A stretch of DNA of 64,000 bases from Paraburkholderia sp. FT54. Its GTDB lineage: Bacteria > Pseudomonadota > Gammaproteobacteria > Burkholderiales > Burkholderiaceae. The translations under genes and the position numbers were made by a program. Below are positions 16,600 to 27,895 of this stretch, piece by piece; the stretch's first letter is position 1, and each line of letters starts with the position of its first letter. Location of the stretch: NCBI RefSeq assembly GCF_031585635.1, contig NZ_CP134198.1:248001-312000 (forward strand), written 5' to 3'. The notes beneath the pieces are model-generated. The model searched no databases. It worked only from the letters and a program-made list of their open reading frames with translations, and was not told where the DNA came from.

Positions 16600-18243
16600 T
16601 TGAACGTCTTGAAGCAGCATCTGCAAAGCACGATATTCACATTGCTCGAGCGCGAGGTGAGCCAGCGCAGGATCCATGAGCTAACCGGTGTTGATCGCAA
16701 GACGATCCGACGCTACCAGGCGATCTTTGAGTCGCGTCGGGCGGCGTCAAACTCCCCCGGGGAGGCGACCACCGGCCCGGCGGAGCCGGCGGTCGCGCAA
16801 ACTCCTCCACCTCAAACTCCTCCACCGCCGCGACCACCGGATCCCGGGGCCGCAACTGTCAGGCCGTTCAACTTCGCTCGCTCGGCCAGCGAGCCGCATC
16901 GCGAATGGATCGAACAGCAGGTGCGCCTGAAGCGAAACGCCCAGGCCATCTATCAGGATCTGGTTGACCGGTTCGGCTTCACTGCGAGCTACGAGAGTGT
17001 CAAGCGCTTCGTGCGTGCCCTGCGACACGTCGACCCCGAGCAGTTCGACCGTCTTGAATTTGCTTGCGGCGAGGAATGTCAGGTCGATTACGGCGAAGGC
17101 GCCCCGACGCTCGATCCGAAGACGGGGCGATACCGGAAACCGCGCCTGTTCATCATGACCCTGCGGTACTCGCGACGCAGCTTCCGGCGCGTGGTCTGGA
17201 AGTCCAGCAAGCAGGTCTGGGCACAGCTTCACGAAGAGGCCTTCCGGTACTTCGGTGGCTCGACGAGTTACGTGGTTCTGGACAATCTCCGGGAGGGCGT
17301 CATCACGCCGGACCTTTACGAACCGGAGCTTAACCGGACTTATGCCGCAATGCTCGAGCATTACGGCGCCGTCGCCGACCCTGCACGCGTACGCGACCCG
17401 AATCGAAAGGGGACCGTCGAGAACGCGATCCAGCATACGCAGAATACGGCGCTCACCGGCCGTCGCTTCGAATCTCTCGATGCGCAGAACGAATTCCTCA
17501 CGCACTGGGAGGAGAACTGGGCGGCCAAACGCATCCACGGCAGAGCGCGACGGCAGGTCGAGGCGATGTTCCAGGAAGAGAAGCCACACCTGCGGCCGCT
17601 GCCTGCCAACGGCTTCCGCTACTTCACCGAGGTCGTGCGCACTGTCTGGGATGACACGACCGTCAGCGTTGATCGCAGCCACTATGCCGCGCGGCCCGCA
17701 GCAATCGGCAGCCTCGTGTGCGTGCGCATTTACGACACCACGATCGAGATCCGGGACCGTCGGACGCAGGAACTGCTGCGCACGCATGCGCGCGCAGCCG
17801 AGCCCGGCTCGCTCGAACTTCCCGAGCGCGAGCGCCCATTCAACCCGTCACGCCAGACCAGCCTCGCACTCGCCAGCGCCGGCGACATCGGGCCTCAGGC
17901 GAGGGCGTTGTGCCAGCACCTGTTCGATGCTGAAGGTCGCGTCGGCCATCGCGGCATGTGGGGCATCGTCGCATTGGCGAAGAAGTATCCCCCGTGGCTC
18001 GTCGAACAGGCCTGCGATCACGCACTGCGCCACCACATCTACCGGTACCGGCAGGTGCGCGCAGTCGTCGAGCGCCTGTTCCAGCAGGCTCTTGAGCGCC
18101 TGGATCGCGCGCCGCAACTCGTCTTGCCGCTGACTCAAGAGCACCCACTGATCCGGCCCGCCGCCGAATACGGCGAGCTGTTCAGCGCCGGCGCTGCACG
18201 TAGCGCCGAAACCTTCACTTCCAACGACGGAGAAACTGTATGA
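16600..18243 (+). CDS. istA: IS21-family transposase IstA, element 1
   Basis: An intact 547-residue IstA. It has an N-terminal helix-turn-helix (EREVSQRRIHELTGVDRKTIRRYQAIF), a proline-rich linker at about residues 63-85, then the DDE integrase core with CGEECQVDYGEG (first Asp), VLDNLREGVITPDLYEPELNRTYAAMLEHYG (second Asp) and RKGTVENAIQHTQ (catalytic Glu). A C-terminal beta-rich domain follows (YFTEVVRTVWDDTTVSVDRSHYAARP). The stop overlaps the istB start (ATGA), the standard coupled arrangement. Confidence 0.95.
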   Translation: MNVLKQHLQSTIFTLLEREVSQRRIHELTGVDRKTIRRYQAIFESRRAASNSPGEATTGPAEPAVAQTPPPQTPPPPRPPDPGAATVRPFNFARSASEPHREWIEQQVRLKRNAQAIYQDLVDRFGFTASYESVKRFVRALRHVDPEQFDRLEFACGEECQVDYGEGAPTLDPKTGRYRKPRLFIMTLRYSRRSFRRVVWKSSKQVWAQLHEEAFRYFGGSTSYVVLDNLREGVITPDLYEPELNRTYAAMLEHYGAVADPARVRDPNRKGTVENAIQHTQNTALTGRRFESLDAQNEFLTHWEENWAAKRIHGRARRQVEAMFQEEKPHLRPLPANGFRYFTEVVRTVWDDTTVSVDRSHYAARPAAIGSLVCVRIYDTTIEIRDRRTQELLRTHARAAEPGSLELPERERPFNPSRQTSLALASAGDIGPQARALCQHLFDAEGRVGHRGMWGIVALAKKYPPWLVEQACDHALRHHIYRYRQVRAVVERLFQQALERLDRAPQLVLPLTQEHPLIRPAAEYGELFSAGAARSAETFTSNDGETV

Positions 18244-19010
18244 CGACAATGCTACCGGACATCGAACGGGCCCTTAGGCTGCTGCGCCTGTCCGGCGTGC
18301 GCGACACGCTCGAGACACGGGTGCTGCAGGCTCAGGGTACCCAGCAGCCTTTTCTCGAAACCTTCGCGCTGATCCTGCAGGATGAACTCGATCGCCGGCA
18401 GTCGCGACTCATCGAGCGCCGTTACCAGCAGTCCGGCCTTGAAGAGAAGCTGACGCTGGCCGAATTCGACTGGTCCTTCAATCCGAAAGTACCGCGCCAG
18501 GCCTGCTTCCAGCTGCACGCCCTGAAGTTCATCGCCGAGGGCAAGAACGCGCTGATCATCGGTAAACCTGGCACCGGGAAATCGCACGTTGCGAAGGCTG
18601 TGGCTTACCACGCCGTTCAGCACGGACACAAGGTTCAGTATCTCGAGACCGACGACTTCTTTAACCGCTATGCGCTGAGCGCACCGGCGCAGCGCGAGAC
18701 GCGGTTCCGCGCGATTCTCGAGTGCGACCTGCTTGTGCTCGACGACCTGTTCCTGTCCCGCACAATTCCAGATGACGCGAGCGCCTTGCTGCAAACCCTG
18801 ATCCATCAACGTTACAAGTTGCACCGTAGTGTCGTCGTGACTTCGAATCGCCTCGTCCAGGACTGGGGGACCTATCTGGGCGACAACACGATGAGCACCA
18901 CGATTCTCGACCGGCTCATGCATCACTGCCATCTGCTCGAGTTCGACGGGCGCAGCTATCGCCTGAAGGAGGCTGCCGAAACCCTTGCGCGAAAAACGAA
19001 AGAAAGCTAA
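18240..19010 (+). CDS. istB: IS21-family helper ATPase IstB, element 1
   Basis: An intact 256-residue AAA+ ATPase that assembles on target DNA and recruits IstA. N-terminal helical domain (LPDIERALRLLRLSGVRDTLETR), Walker A GKPGTGKSH, Walker B LLVLDDLFLSRT, sensor VVVTSNRLVQDWG, arginine-finger region STTILDRLMHHCHLLEFDGRSYRLKEA. It starts within the istA stop. Confidence 0.95.
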   Translation: MTTMLPDIERALRLLRLSGVRDTLETRVLQAQGTQQPFLETFALILQDELDRRQSRLIERRYQQSGLEEKLTLAEFDWSFNPKVPRQACFQLHALKFIAEGKNALIIGKPGTGKSHVAKAVAYHAVQHGHKVQYLETDDFFNRYALSAPAQRETRFRAILECDLLVLDDLFLSRTIPDDASALLQTLIHQRYKLHRSVVVTSNRLVQDWGTYLGDNTMSTTILDRLMHHCHLLEFDGRSYRLKEAAETLARKTKES

Positions 19011-19185
19011 ATAACGATCTTGCCCTGCTTCACGGGTGGAGGAATTTGCGCGACCACAAGTGGAGGAGTTTCAACTGACCGTCCGGGGTCAACTGCCGCA
19101 CCATTGTCATCGGCACCTGAAAATTGATACACCGTCGGCACTGAGGAATTGATACACCTCGACGAAGGGATAATGGCCGCTTTGA

Positions 19186-19797
<612 letters not shown>

Positions 19798-19889
19798 TGA
19801 ATTTCCGGCATATAGGCGCCATTTCGTTTTCGGCGTAATGGCGCCACCGGATTTCCGGCGTAATGGAGCCACGGCGTTTTCGGCGTAAA

Positions 19890-20868
19890 CGGTAGCGACC
19901 TGGCTGGGATGTCACCGGCGCGCCTTCGAGGCATTTGGTGGTGTGCCGGCTCGGGTCATCATCGACAATTGTAAATGTGCAATCACGCGCGCGTGCTATT
20001 ACGAGCCCGAGGTGCAGCGCGCATACGGCGAGTGCGCAGAAGGATACGGTTTCAAGATTGATGCTTGTCCGCCAAGGGATCCGCAAAAAAAGGGAATCGT
20101 GGAATCGGGCGTCAATTTGTGAAGCGAGGCTTCTTGCCCTTACGCGAGTTTCGTGGCTTGGCTGACGCCAATCGCCAAGTACACGCGTGGGTAACTAACG
20201 AAGCCGGCAACCGCATTCACGGTACGACTCGCGAGATGCCGCTCAAGCGCTTCGCGGAAGTCGAGCGAAGCCTGCTGATCAGCTTGCCGGATGTGCCGCC
20301 GGAGCTCGCAGTATGGGCGAAGGCCAAGGTGCACCGCGACGCTCATGTCCAGTTCGAGCCGAGTTTTTACTCGGTCCCGTATAGGCTGGTCGGCCAGGAA
20401 CTGTGGCTCAAGGCGACCGACACCATGGTGATGCTGTATCGCGGGCAGGAATCGGTCGCAGCCCACGTCCGTCTTACTCGCGCGGGCGGCCGTCGCACGG
20501 TAGACGATCACTTGCCCTCCGCTGCCCAAGCGTGGCAATTGCAGGACACCCAGTGGTGCCTGGCAACTGCTGAGCAGATCGGGCCTGCCTGCCATGCCCT
20601 CGTTCAGGCGCTCTTCGGCGACAAAGTCTTAATCAAGATACGCTCGGTGCAAGGCGTTTTGCGGCTCAAACAGAAATACGGAGCAGTCCGCCTTGAAGCT
20701 GCGTGCTCGCGCGCCAATCACTACGGCACGCCGCATTACACAGCAGTTAAAACCATCCTGCAAAAGGGATTGGATCAGCTGACGGTGTTAAACGCCTTTG
20801 ATGCGCTGGCGAGCACCTACACCGAAGGGGGCCGTTTCTGCCGCAACACACAAACCATTCTCCAATAA
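19890..20868 (+). pseudogene. istA: IstA of IS21 element 3, truncated and frameshifted
   Basis: Homology begins inside the catalytic core at VATWLGCHRRAFEAFGGVPARVIIDNCKCAI and DPQKKGIVESG; the N-terminal DNA-binding part and first Asp are missing. Near 20118 one base is lost (an expected GVKFVKRGF reads GVN-L-stop). The rest (FVKRGFLPLREFRGLADANRQVHAWV to ATSYTEGG-like end) is open to 20868. The remaining product cannot transpose. Confidence 0.85.
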
Positions 20869-20876
20869 GGACGGCC

Positions 20877-21665
20877 ATGCATCCCATTCCTGAACTGACT
20901 CCACTGCTTAAACAGCTGCGCTTGTCCGGCATCCTCGATTCACTGGAAGCGCGAAACCGCGAGGCCATCGATCGCAAGCTTGCGTTCACCGAATTCCTTT
21001 CGCTGCTCATTCATGACGAAGTAGCCCGGCGCGATAACAAAAAGCTCAGCCTGCGCATGCGACGCGCCAACTTCCGTAGCCAGAAGACCCTCGAAGGATT
21101 CGACTTCGACCGGCTACCAGGGCTGAATCGAGCCGCTATCCATGATCTCGCCACGTGCCGATTTATTGACGAGAAGGTGGCGGTCCTGATTGCCGGGCCT
21201 TGCGGAACGGGGAAAAGCCATCTTGCGCAAGCCCTCGGACACGCTGCAGCCCGGCAAGGACACGATGTGCTGTTCTCAACACAAAGCCAATTATTAGCAA
21301 GCCTGCGCAGCGCGGCAGCCGTGGGCACTTACGACCGTCGTTTCCAGTATCTCGCCAAGCTTCCACTTCTGATCATTGACGACTTTGGTCTTAAGCCATT
21401 GCGTTCGCCAGATGATGAAGACTTCCACGACCTGATCGCCGAGCGTTATGAGCGCGCAGCAACGATTTTAACTTCGAATCTGGACTTTCCAGAATGGGGG
21501 GAAGCATTCCCAGGTAACAAGATGATCGGCGCGGCAACCCTCGACCGCTTGCGTCATGGCGCTCACAAAATCGTCCTCGACGGTGAGAGCTATCGCGGAC
21601 TAAAACCGGGCGTGGAAACGCTCAGAACCGAGCTTGCAAAAGGAGGCAAAATCAAGCAACCTTGA
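20877..21665 (+). CDS. istB: IS21-family helper ATPase IstB, element 3
   Basis: An intact 262-residue IstB. Walker A AGPCGTGKSHLA, Walker B LLIIDDFGLKPL, sensor TILTSNLDFPEWGEAF, ending ATLDRLRHGAHKIVLDGESYRGL. The helical N-domain is ELTPLLKQLRLSGILDSLEARNREAID. It starts 8 bp after the truncated istA and is the only complete gene of element 3. Confidence 0.93.
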   Translation: MHPIPELTPLLKQLRLSGILDSLEARNREAIDRKLAFTEFLSLLIHDEVARRDNKKLSLRMRRANFRSQKTLEGFDFDRLPGLNRAAIHDLATCRFIDEKVAVLIAGPCGTGKSHLAQALGHAAARQGHDVLFSTQSQLLASLRSAAAVGTYDRRFQYLAKLPLLIIDDFGLKPLRSPDDEDFHDLIAERYERAATILTSNLDFPEWGEAFPGNKMIGAATLDRLRHGAHKIVLDGESYRGLKPGVETLRTELAKGGKIKQP

Positions 21666-22037
21666 TCCCCGTTCGAGCCCTCGAATTGCCCGTTTCCAGT
21701 GGCGTCATTACGGCGAAAATGCCCGGCGCCATTACGCCGAAAGGTGACAGAAGCAGCACCGCTTCCAGCCGGGGTCTCTCGACTTCGCCCGGCACTACGG
21801 GTTTCAGCCGCAGCTTTGTCGGCCCTATCGCGCGAAGACCAAAGGCAAGGTTGAACGGATGAACGGATATTTGCGCCGCAGTTTTTACGTTCCGTTGGCC
21901 GCTCAGTTCAAGACGGCCAACGTCGAACTGGACGTGACGACCGCCAACGCTGAAGTCTGGCGTTGGCTACGCGAAGTTGCGCATGTCCGGATACATGGAA
22001 CGACCCGGTTGAAGCCAGGCGAGCAACTGCTTATTGA

Positions 22038-23012
<975 letters not shown>

Positions 23013-23091
23013 CACTACAACCCGGTGTATCAAATCTGAAGTGCCGATGCCGACAGAAACTGTATCAAATCCTGAGTGCCGTTGACACCAT

Positions 23092-23140
23092 TGCCCGGCC
23101 CTTCTCCGAAGTCACCCACACGTGCCTCGGGCCCACGTAA
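23092..23140 (-). pseudogene. Maturase fragment beyond the IS21 insertions
   Basis: Read on the minus strand this gives HVWVTSEKGRAMVRQ, which joins in frame to LTAKDRVARTLK at 16450 once IS21-1 and IS21-2 and one copy of each target duplication are removed. It shows that both IS21 elements landed in one reverse-transcriptase gene. Upstream maturase sequence is missing. Confidence 0.65.
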
Positions 23141-23189
23141 GATTAGTCAAACACAGGGTTCTCCCAGGTTCCTGGGGAGTCCATCCTTA

Positions 23190-23405
23190 TACCTTTGCCC
23201 CGCTCTCAGACCCCCGGTCGGTCCGGCGAGCCTCACTATTAGTCGGCTCGTGTTGAGCGACTGCGCCGGGGCAGACGCATAGCCCACGAAAGAACACGTG
23301 TTTCTGGTCAGCTCGCGGCTCACAGTTGATGCCAGGGCGCCCGAGTGTTCGGGCCATGGCCCGAACACTCGAACCCTGCTGCTGCTTCATGCTTGCAATG
23401 GTCAT
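23190..23405 (-). pseudogene. IS30-family transposase, N-terminal fragment
   Basis: The minus strand reads SVRAMARTLGRP in one frame, then [26 protein letters not shown] in another. Together this is the helix-turn-helix block of an IS30 transposase with a frameshift. It is not from the intact IS30 of this window, whose block differs. Confidence 0.7.
23342..23371. repeat. 30-bp perfect palindrome
   Basis: Positions 23342-23356 (CGAGTGTTCGGGCCA) are exactly repeated in reverse complement at 23357-23371. It lies in the helix-turn-helix codons of the IS30 fragment (encoding SVRAMARTLG), so it may be a coding coincidence rather than a site. Confidence 0.6.
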
Positions 23406-23497
23406 GCGATCTTCAGGCTGAAACTGTTGATACGTTCTTCTTTTTTGGATGTGCGCACCCTACACGAGGAAGGTGTTGCACTTCAGATCTGATCGCG

Positions 23498-23612
23498 CCC
23501 AAGAAAAAGCAGCGGAATCTGACGCCAGCCGATTTTTTTGTAGAGGGGATCTTAATCCGCAGATTAAGCCTTCAGGTGGCCGACTGGTCAACAATCATTC
23601 GTTGCACGCCAT
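23498..23612 (-). pseudogene. N-terminus of the broken MFS gene
   Basis: Starting at ATG 23612, with GGAGATACAGTCC upstream exactly as in the intact MFS gene, the minus strand shows MIVDQ..., then KKIGWRQIPLLFLG, and then loses similarity. The homology ends at the same codon where the main part of the gene (ending at 16036) begins. Hence everything between 16037 and 23497 is inserted DNA. Confidence 0.75.
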
Positions 23613-23973
23613 GGACTGTATCTCCGTGTTGTCTATTTGGGTCAGCGAGGAGGGTCGTCAAGGAAACGGCATTCCCCCCGTCATACCTGACCTGCGTCAT
23701 TCACCCGGGAGGCGTCGTTCACATTCGCTAAATCTCAATAGCTCCTTTCCCCCCATTGACTATTCGAATAAGCCGCCTGGCAGCGCAGCTCCGTGGCTAT
23801 GTAGAATTCCGCATATTTAGCTCACTGAGGAGATTCGCGCGAACAGGCGCGGGCCCCGAGGTCCAGCTTTGCCCTGTGTTTCGACACGTAACGCCGACTG
23901 AAGCCTTATCGGGGCAAGGCTCGTCGCGTCTTCGTGGTGCCTCGCCAGCGATTGTTAGATGCACGGATGCCAT
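23613..23973. other. Spacer between VOC-1 and the broken MFS gene
   Basis: No gene. The sequence is recognisably similar to the spacer at 27896-28204 between VOC-2 and the intact MFS gene (for example a shared GTGGTGCCTCGCCA-GATTGTTAGAT stretch). This shows that the VOC-MFS pair was duplicated as a unit. Confidence 0.65.
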
Positions 23974-24474
23974 CTAACCATCTCGCAAGATTTTCTCGGC
24001 GGTTTCGAGAATGGGGATACCGTTCGGTACGATCGTCGAGATTTCCACGATCATCCCGTTCGGGTCCTGTGTGTAACAGGAGTAGCAGTAACCGTGATCG
24101 ACCATCAAGATGGAGGCTCCCGATTCTTCAAGCCGCTTCCGGAACCACTCGACCATCTCGATGAAATCAACACCCAGCGCAACGTGATGCTCGTAGGGAT
24201 CCTTCGGCATCGGCATGAGTTCGTCCCGCATGCCTTCCTCGAACTGGAAAAACGGAAGCGCACTGCCATCACCAAGTTCGAAAAAACAATGCACGTAATT
24301 CGATGGCGTTTGCTTGATTACATCGAAACTCTCTACCCAGGTTCCAACAAGTGGAAGTTGCAGCACCTCCTCGTAAAATTTACGGGTCGCAACCATGTCA
24401 CGCGTGCGCACAGCATGATGGTGCCAGCCGCAAATTCGATTATTTGCGAGCCGTGCGGCACGTGCGGTGAACAT
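23974..24474 (-). CDS. VOC-family protein, cluster B copy 1
   Basis: A 166-residue vicinal-oxygen-chelate protein. GWHHHAVRTRDMVATRKFYEEVLQLPLVGTW opens the fold, YEHHVALGVDFIEMVEWFRKRLEE follows, and DHGYCYSCYTQDPNGMIVEIST carries the last metal ligand. The substrate is unknown. The paralogue at 28205 probably starts at a GTG after AGGAGATAA. Here a one-base insertion puts that GTG out of frame, so the ATG at 24474 is taken as start. The next gene on the strand is the destroyed MFS copy. Confidence 0.83.
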   Translation of the reverse strand: MFTARAARLANNRICGWHHHAVRTRDMVATRKFYEEVLQLPLVGTWVESFDVIKQTPSNYVHCFFELGDGSALPFFQFEEGMRDELMPMPKDPYEHHVALGVDFIEMVEWFRKRLEESGASILMVDHGYCYSCYTQDPNGMIVEISTIVPNGIPILETAEKILRDG

Positions 24475-24649
24475 TTTCCTGCTGTTGATCTATCTCCACA
24501 CTTATCTCCTTCTGAAAAACACAGTAGTAAACAATGCTGATCGGGGCTCGCTCTTGATCAGCCTGCACAGCCGGTCAGGCCTCGCAAGCAGATGGCCTTC
24601 CCATACCGGGCCGCAGGCACGGCGCTATCTGCTTCCACCCCGTCCGATG

Positions 24650-25315
24650 TCAGTTCGCCGCCGGCAGATTGCGCTCCGCGACGTAGGTGTCCAAAAGGGA
24701 AACCGGCTCGCCATCGCGGGTCACGATTACCTCCTCCGGAAACTCCTGGGTGAACTCCACGCCGGCATCGTCGAGCCGATCCAGCAATTCGGGCAACCTC
24801 GCGAGCGAAGCGTTAGCGATGTCGTGAAGCACAGCCACCGTCCAGTCCTGCCGGGCGACGTCCGCCAGGCAACGCTCGACCCAGCTGGCCTGGTCGTCCC
24901 AATCGTGCGGCACGCTGTTCCACAACACGCTTGTGTACCGATTGCGCAGCAGGTAAGTCAGCGCGGCTTCGCACAGCAAATGCGGACCGAGCAAACCGTT
25001 GTTCCCGAATGGCCGGAAAAAGCGCCTTGAGTGCGCGTGGCAACCGAGCAACCGCTGCGTCTCGCCGATCTCGTGTTCGACGTACTCTGCGTCGCGCCGC
25101 TCGCCGAACGCGACCGTGTGCGTGAGCGAGTGATTGCCGATCCAATGCCCCGCTGCGCTGACTTCATCGAGCAGCGCAGCGGCCGACGGATCAAATAGGT
25201 TTTGCCCTACTACCATGAAAGTTGCATCAAGGCTCCTTCTCGCAAGGATGTCGAGAACCTTGCCCGTTACGCCTGGTGTCGGCCCGTTGTCAAACGTCAG
25301 AGTTATCTTTTTCAC
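24650..25315 (-). CDS. Polysaccharide deacetylase (NodB-homology) family protein, cluster B
   Basis: A 221-residue cytoplasmic NodB-fold protein, paralogous to 9180-9833. Motifs: LTFDNGPTPGVTGKVLDIL, GNHSLTHT (metal His pair), FFRPFGNNG, LWNSVPHDW, VLHDIAN. The second Asp of the TFDDGP motif is again Asn. It lies 61 bp after the FAH-family gene on the same strand and probably shares its transcript. The role is likely hydrolysis of an amide or ureide in the same catabolic route; this is inferred from context only. Confidence 0.85.
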   Translation of the reverse strand: MKKITLTFDNGPTPGVTGKVLDILARRSLDATFMVVGQNLFDPSAAALLDEVSAAGHWIGNHSLTHTVAFGERRDAEYVEHEIGETQRLLGCHAHSRRFFRPFGNNGLLGPHLLCEAALTYLLRNRYTSVLWNSVPHDWDDQASWVERCLADVARQDWTVAVLHDIANASLARLPELLDRLDDAGVEFTQEFPEEVIVTRDGEPVSLLDTYVAERNLPAAN

Positions 25316-25376
25316 AATCTCATTCGCCGCTGGTGAAGCCGTACAATAAGACCGGTCGCTGCCTTGTCGGTCACTC

Positions 25377-26219
25377 TCAGAGCGCTTTTATGACTGCATG
25401 CCGTTGCGTGCCAAGGCCTGTCATGCTCATGTCAATCACATCGCCGTCTGCGAGGTATTTGGGCGGCTTCATACCCAGTCCCACACCGGCTGGAGTGCCG
25501 GTAATGATCAGGTCGCCGGGCATCAAGGTCATGAACTGACTGACGTAGCTCACCACTGCATCAACATCGAAGATCAGGTCCGATGTATTGCCCTGTTGGC
25601 ACGTCCGGCCATTCACCTGCAAGTTGAGGTCGAGCGCATTCGGGTCGAGTTCGTCGCCAGTGACAAGCCACGGTCCGACCGGAGTAAAGGTGTCGAAGCT
25701 CTTGCCTTTACCCCATTGGCCGCCGCGCTCGATCTGCCAGGCCCGTTCGGACACATCGTTGACCATACAGTAGCCCGCTACGTATTTCCGCGCGACCTCT
25801 TTGGTGACACGCCTGGCAACCGCTCCGATAACGATACCCAACTCGATTTCCCAATCGGTTTTCTTCGACCCGGGTGGCAACAGGATGTCGTCGTCCGGGC
25901 CGCTGATGGATGAGGTTGATTTGCCGAACACCACTGGCTCGGAAGGAATCGGCAGCCCCGACTCCTTCGCGTGCTCCCGATAATTCAGGCCGATAGCGAT
26001 TATTTCGCGCACCGCCCCGATCGGCGAACCCAGTCGGCCGGGATTGCTTACCAACGGCAGCTTGCTGACGTCGAGCGCCGAGAGGAATCGCAGGCCCTCA
26101 GGCGAAAGCACGGTGGCATCAATGTCACGCACGATTGGGCGTAAGGCACGGATGTTTCCCATCGAATCAAGGATTCCTGGACGTTCCTGACCCATTAGGC
26201 CGTAACGCAAAAGTTTCAT
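25377..26219 (-). CDS. Fumarylacetoacetate hydrolase (FAH) family protein, cluster B
   Basis: A 280-residue paralogue of 6938-7771, very similar throughout. MKLLRYGLMGQERPGILD, IGLNYREHAKESGLPIPSEPVVF, DWEIELGIVIG (metal-binding acidic residues), NDVSERAWQIERGGQWGKGKSFDTFTPVGPW and ITGTPAGVGLGMKPPKYL are all present. AGGAT lies just upstream of the ATG. It heads a leftward run FAH, deacetylase-like, VOC-1. As in cluster A it probably opens or trims a ring-cleavage product. Confidence 0.9.
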   Translation of the reverse strand: MKLLRYGLMGQERPGILDSMGNIRALRPIVRDIDATVLSPEGLRFLSALDVSKLPLVSNPGRLGSPIGAVREIIAIGLNYREHAKESGLPIPSEPVVFGKSTSSISGPDDDILLPPGSKKTDWEIELGIVIGAVARRVTKEVARKYVAGYCMVNDVSERAWQIERGGQWGKGKSFDTFTPVGPWLVTGDELDPNALDLNLQVNGRTCQQGNTSDLIFDVDAVVSYVSQFMTLMPGDLIITGTPAGVGLGMKPPKYLADGDVIDMSMTGLGTQRHAVIKAL

Positions 26220-26581
26220 GGCTGTTGATCCTAACGTCGTAGACTGTAAAAATATATGAACAATATAAATATATATGTTCTACCCATAATATGAACTAAT
26301 GTTTCGCCCGCAGATTCGCCAACAAGTCCCAGCCTTTCAAAGGGGAAATCAGCGGCAACGGTCCACATGAATGGTTTCCAGTTTTCGTTCTAATCCATTC
26401 CTGCAGTCCTGCGTTCTCCTTAGCGCCACCCTGATTCCATCAAAAACGCGCAAGCAGTCGATGGAATCTGCCCCTGTCTGATAGTTGCGTTGCCGTTTGT
26501 CGTCCGCGTTGCCTCCTCTGTCCCGGATTGGGGCGAAGCCTTTTAAAGAGAGAATTCGAAGGCCGACAAACGCCTCCTCCC
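26220..26581. promoter_or_regulatory. Promoter region of the cluster B FAH gene
   Basis: A 362-bp gap. The part next to the FAH start is strikingly AT-rich (26250-26300) and holds ATATGAAC twice (26254-26261 and 26289-26296) and GAAC-N15-GTTC (26258-26280). These are possible regulator sites, different from the GTACCG sites of cluster A. The rest shows nothing recognisable. Confidence 0.45.
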
Positions 26582-27895
26582 CTACTCTGGTGGAATCCGG
26601 ACAACACGTACGATAACCATCGCACCCAGCACCAACATTCCCGCGATGACATAAAGCCCATTGTTCAAGTTACCAGTGGAGGTCTTGATCCAGCCCAGCA
26701 TGAACGGGCTAACGAAACCGCCGGTCAAACCAATGCAGTTGATCAGCGCGATTCCACCCGGCGCCGCGCGTGGTGACAGAGCGGTCATCGGAATCGCCAG
26801 CAGGATAGGCATGGCGGCGAAAACAGCGATAGTTGCGACCGACAACGCCAGCACTACGAGCGCCAGGTTAAGTCCTGCAAATGGAATCAGCACGAGTGCT
26901 GCTGCGCCGACAAGCGCGCAACATGCAGAATGCCATCGACGCTCCTCGACGCGATCCGAATGCCGGGAGAGCAGCACCATGCCTATCGCGCCCGAGCCAT
27001 AAGGAATGATTGAGCAGAGTCCGATATGTGACGCGCTTCCTGCCCCCGCCGCCCGAAGCATCACTGGCATCCAGAAAGCGACGGCGTAGAGGCCACAAAC
27101 AATGGTGAACCACGCGAACGCGATCACATACACGTTGGGATCACGAAACGCTTCGCGGAAGCCGTCCGCGGCGTGCGCGCGGGCAGGCGTCAACGGCTCT
27201 GTCACGCGGCGCTTTTCGTCAGTAGTGAGCCAGCCGGCAACGCGTGGCCCGTCTGGCAACAACTTTAACGCTACCAGACCAAGAATGACCGTCGGAATGC
27301 CTTCGAGCAGGAATAGCCACTGCCAGCCGCGCAGCCCATAAGCGCCGCTCATGTGGTCGAGAATCAACCCGGATAATGGTGACCCGATCAGACCGGCGAC
27401 CGTGCTCCCGCTCAGGAACAAGGCCGTCATTTGCGCGAGTCTCGCGCTCGGATACCAGAACGTCAGATACAGCATTACGCCTGGAGCAAAGCCGGCTTCG
27501 AAGACGCCGAGCAGCACGCGCATCGCATAGAAAGAGCCCGGGCTGTGTACTAACATCATCAAGCATGATGTCAGTCCCCAGCAGATCATGATGCGTGCGA
27601 TCGTTAGCCGGGCGCCAATTTTCTGTAGCAGCAGGTTGCTTGGAACCTCACAGACGAAATAGCTCGCGAAGAAAATTCCGGCACCCAGGCCGTAGACGGT
27701 ATCGGTAAACCTGAGGTCGCTTTTCATTTGCAACGCAGCGAAGCCGATGTTTATGCGATCGAGATAGGCAAACAAATAACCGAGAAAGAGCAGCGGTATC
27801 AAACGCCAGCCGATCTTTCTGTAAAGGGAGTCTGTCGTCGCAGACAGAGCTGTCGCCATAGGCGGTTGGTCAACAATCATGTCGCTGCGCGCCAT
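26582..27895 (-). CDS. MFS transporter, anion:cation symporter type, cluster B
   Basis: An intact permease of about 437 residues. The start is taken at MARSDMIVDQPPMATAL, with GGAGACACAGACC before the ATG; the longer frame is leader DNA. The sequence shows KIGWRLIPLLFLGYLFAYLDRINIGFAALQM (helix 1 and the D-R-N-I motif of the ACS family), SYFVCEVPSNLLLQKIGARLTIARIMICWG, SMAL loops and GLTGGFVSPFMLGWIKTSTGNLN. ACS permeases import organic acids with protons. It follows VOC-2 on the same strand and is the template against which the destroyed copy at 13911-23612 can be read. Confidence 0.92.
   Translation of the reverse strand: MARSDMIVDQPPMATALSATTDSLYRKIGWRLIPLLFLGYLFAYLDRINIGFAALQMKSDLRFTDTVYGLGAGIFFASYFVCEVPSNLLLQKIGARLTIARIMICWGLTSCLMMLVHSPGSFYAMRVLLGVFEAGFAPGVMLYLTFWYPSARLAQMTALFLSGSTVAGLIGSPLSGLILDHMSGAYGLRGWQWLFLLEGIPTVILGLVALKLLPDGPRVAGWLTTDEKRRVTEPLTPARAHAADGFREAFRDPNVYVIAFAWFTIVCGLYAVAFWMPVMLRAAGAGSASHIGLCSIIPYGSGAIGMVLLSRHSDRVEERRWHSACCALVGAAALVLIPFAGLNLALVVLALSVATIAVFAAMPILLAIPMTALSPRAAPGGIALINCIGLTGGFVSPFMLGWIKTSTGNLNNGLYVIAGMLVLGAMVIVRVVRIPPE

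Larger units (their letters stand above)
16451..19088 (+). mobile_element. IS21-family element 1 (complete)
   Basis: A 2638-bp element with related ends (CCCCGG CGGTCGGTC at the left; GACCGTCCGGGG at the right) and extra internal repeats of the TGGAGGAATTTG kind. Flanking TCAACTG at 16444-16450 and 19089-19095 is a plausible 7-bp target duplication. It interrupts the maturase remnant. Confidence 0.8.

Noticed and set aside
16747..17787. Long minus-strand open frame (about 346 codons)
   Set aside because: It is the antisense of istA of IS21 element 1, in GC-rich DNA where such shadows are common; no family motif.
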